Origin: Methylocapsa sp.
Lineage (GTDB): Bacteria > Pseudomonadota > Alphaproteobacteria > Rhizobiales > Beijerinckiaceae
Direction: 5' to 3'
NCBI GenBank assembly: GCA_003162995.1
Contig: PLUZ01000459.1
Location: forward strand, 2,005 to 8,769
Length of the DNA stretch: 6,765 bases
Shown piece by piece: positions 6,476 to 6,765 of this stretch (positions within the stretch are counted from its first letter, which is position 1; each line of letters starts with the position of its first letter). The notes under the pieces are model-generated. The model worked only from the letters and a program-made list of their open reading frames with translations, was not told where the DNA came from and searched no databases. Both the position numbers and the translations under genes were made by a program.

Positions 6476-6477
6476 AT
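6461..6477. repeat. AT-rich inverted repeat over the -10 region
   Basis: ATATATT (6461-6467) and AATATAT (6471-6477) are perfect 7-base inverted arms around AAT. Simple AT alternation makes such symmetry easy to obtain by chance, but its position exactly over the -10 makes an operator plausible. Confidence 0.45.
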
Positions 6478-6532
6478 GACGTCTCGGAAAAGTATCATGG
6501 TCATCTTCCAATCAAATACGAGGAGCCTTCCA

Positions 6533-6765
6533 ATGAATATTCGCCTAGTTGGCGCTGCGCTGCTGCTGATTTCGACGCTCAGTCTCTCTCCGATTGCTGA
6601 AGCTCAAACTGGAGGGGTGTCGACGACCTTTCGTGTTTCTGGTCAGGTTACGAATCCTGTGATCTTCAATTTGGCGAAACTCCAAAAATTTGCGGTCTCA
6701 ACGCAGAATGTGACCTTCTTTGCCGCGGGGCAAGTCACCTCCGGTAGCTACACGGGAGCTTTGCT
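6533..6765 (+). CDS. Secreted protein, N-terminal part, resembling molybdopterin-binding (SUOX/YedY-like) domain proteins
   Basis: The first 77 codons are visible and the gene runs off the right edge. AGGAG at 6521-6525 lies seven bases before the ATG, which fixes the start. Residues 1-24 form a classical Sec signal peptide (MNIRLVGAALLLISTLSLSP, then IAEA before Gln25), without the twin arginines expected for a cofactor-loaded Tat substrate. The mature part reads FRVSGQVTNPVIFNLAKLQKF, then a strand, then GSYTGALL. This pattern (V-x-G-x-V-x-N-P, L-x-x-L, later a Y-T-G-x-L step) is typical of proteins annotated as molybdopterin-binding oxidoreductase-like. The assignment is from pattern memory and the cofactor-binding cysteine region is outside the window. 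If a Sec route is real, the protein may lack the cofactor. Confidence 0.7.
   Translation, partial: MNIRLVGAALLLISTLSLSPIAEAQTGGVSTTFRVSGQVTNPVIFNLAKLQKFAVSTQNVTFFAAGQVTSGSYTGAL

Larger units (their letters stand above)
6251..6532. other. Divergent intergenic region between lhgO and the secreted protein gene
   Basis: This 282-base stretch must serve both divergent genes. The rightward promoter is strong and listed separately. For lhgO, the minus strand has a perfect TTGACA (6355-6360), but the best -10, GTGAAT at 6333-6338 with a 16-base spacer, matches only 3 of 6 bases, so that promoter is doubtful. If it were used, the transcript would begin near 6326, downstream of the alternative lhgO ATG at 6334, which agrees with the shorter start. 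Confidence 0.5.

Overview
The window suggests an alphaproteobacterium, most likely a Hyphomicrobiales (Rhizobiales) member. Base composition is moderately GC-rich by eye. The reasons are a Tat-exported solute-binding protein in a NitT/TauT-type ABC operon, an LhgO-type oxidase and a GH25 lipoprotein-like lysozyme. A Beijerinckiaceae-like host would fit, but that is a guess from style, not a match to a known genome. No rRNA, tRNA, CRISPR array, transposase or integrase is visible, so this looks like ordinary chromosome.

Layout. (1) Positions 1-3204, minus strand: a compact ABC importer operon, transcribed right to left. It encodes a fused two-domain permease (1468-3204), an ATPase with an extra C-terminal domain (124-1458), and the start of a Tat-signal substrate-binding protein (1-104, cut by the window edge). 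Gaps are 9 and 19 bases. (2) Positions 3205-3526: a divergent intergenic region with a GC-rich hairpin, a 23-base near-palindrome and a plausible promoter for the rightward gene. (3) Positions 3527-4315, plus strand: a secreted, probably lipid-anchored GH25 lysozyme. (4) Positions 4361-4951, minus strand: a small exported, C-terminally membrane-anchored protein with a striking Met-rich, probably copper-binding segment. It converges on the lysozyme gene. (5) Positions 5048-6250, minus strand: L-2-hydroxyglutarate oxidase, lhgO. (6) Positions 6251-6532: a divergent intergenic region with a near-consensus sigma70-type promoter whose -10 overlaps an AT-rich inverted repeat. (7) Positions 6533-6765, plus strand: the start of a secreted protein resembling molybdopterin-binding (SUOX/YedY-like) domain proteins, cut by the window edge.

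How the genes work together. Only the ABC genes form a clear functional unit: a periplasmic binding protein delivers an unknown small, probably organic-anion-like ligand to the fused permease, powered by the ATPase. The lysozyme, Met-rich protein and molybdopterin-domain-like protein are all predicted to act outside the cytoplasm. LhgO oxidises L-2-hydroxyglutarate to 2-oxoglutarate. No pathway ties these later genes together on sequence evidence alone. The least explained element is the Met-rich protein.
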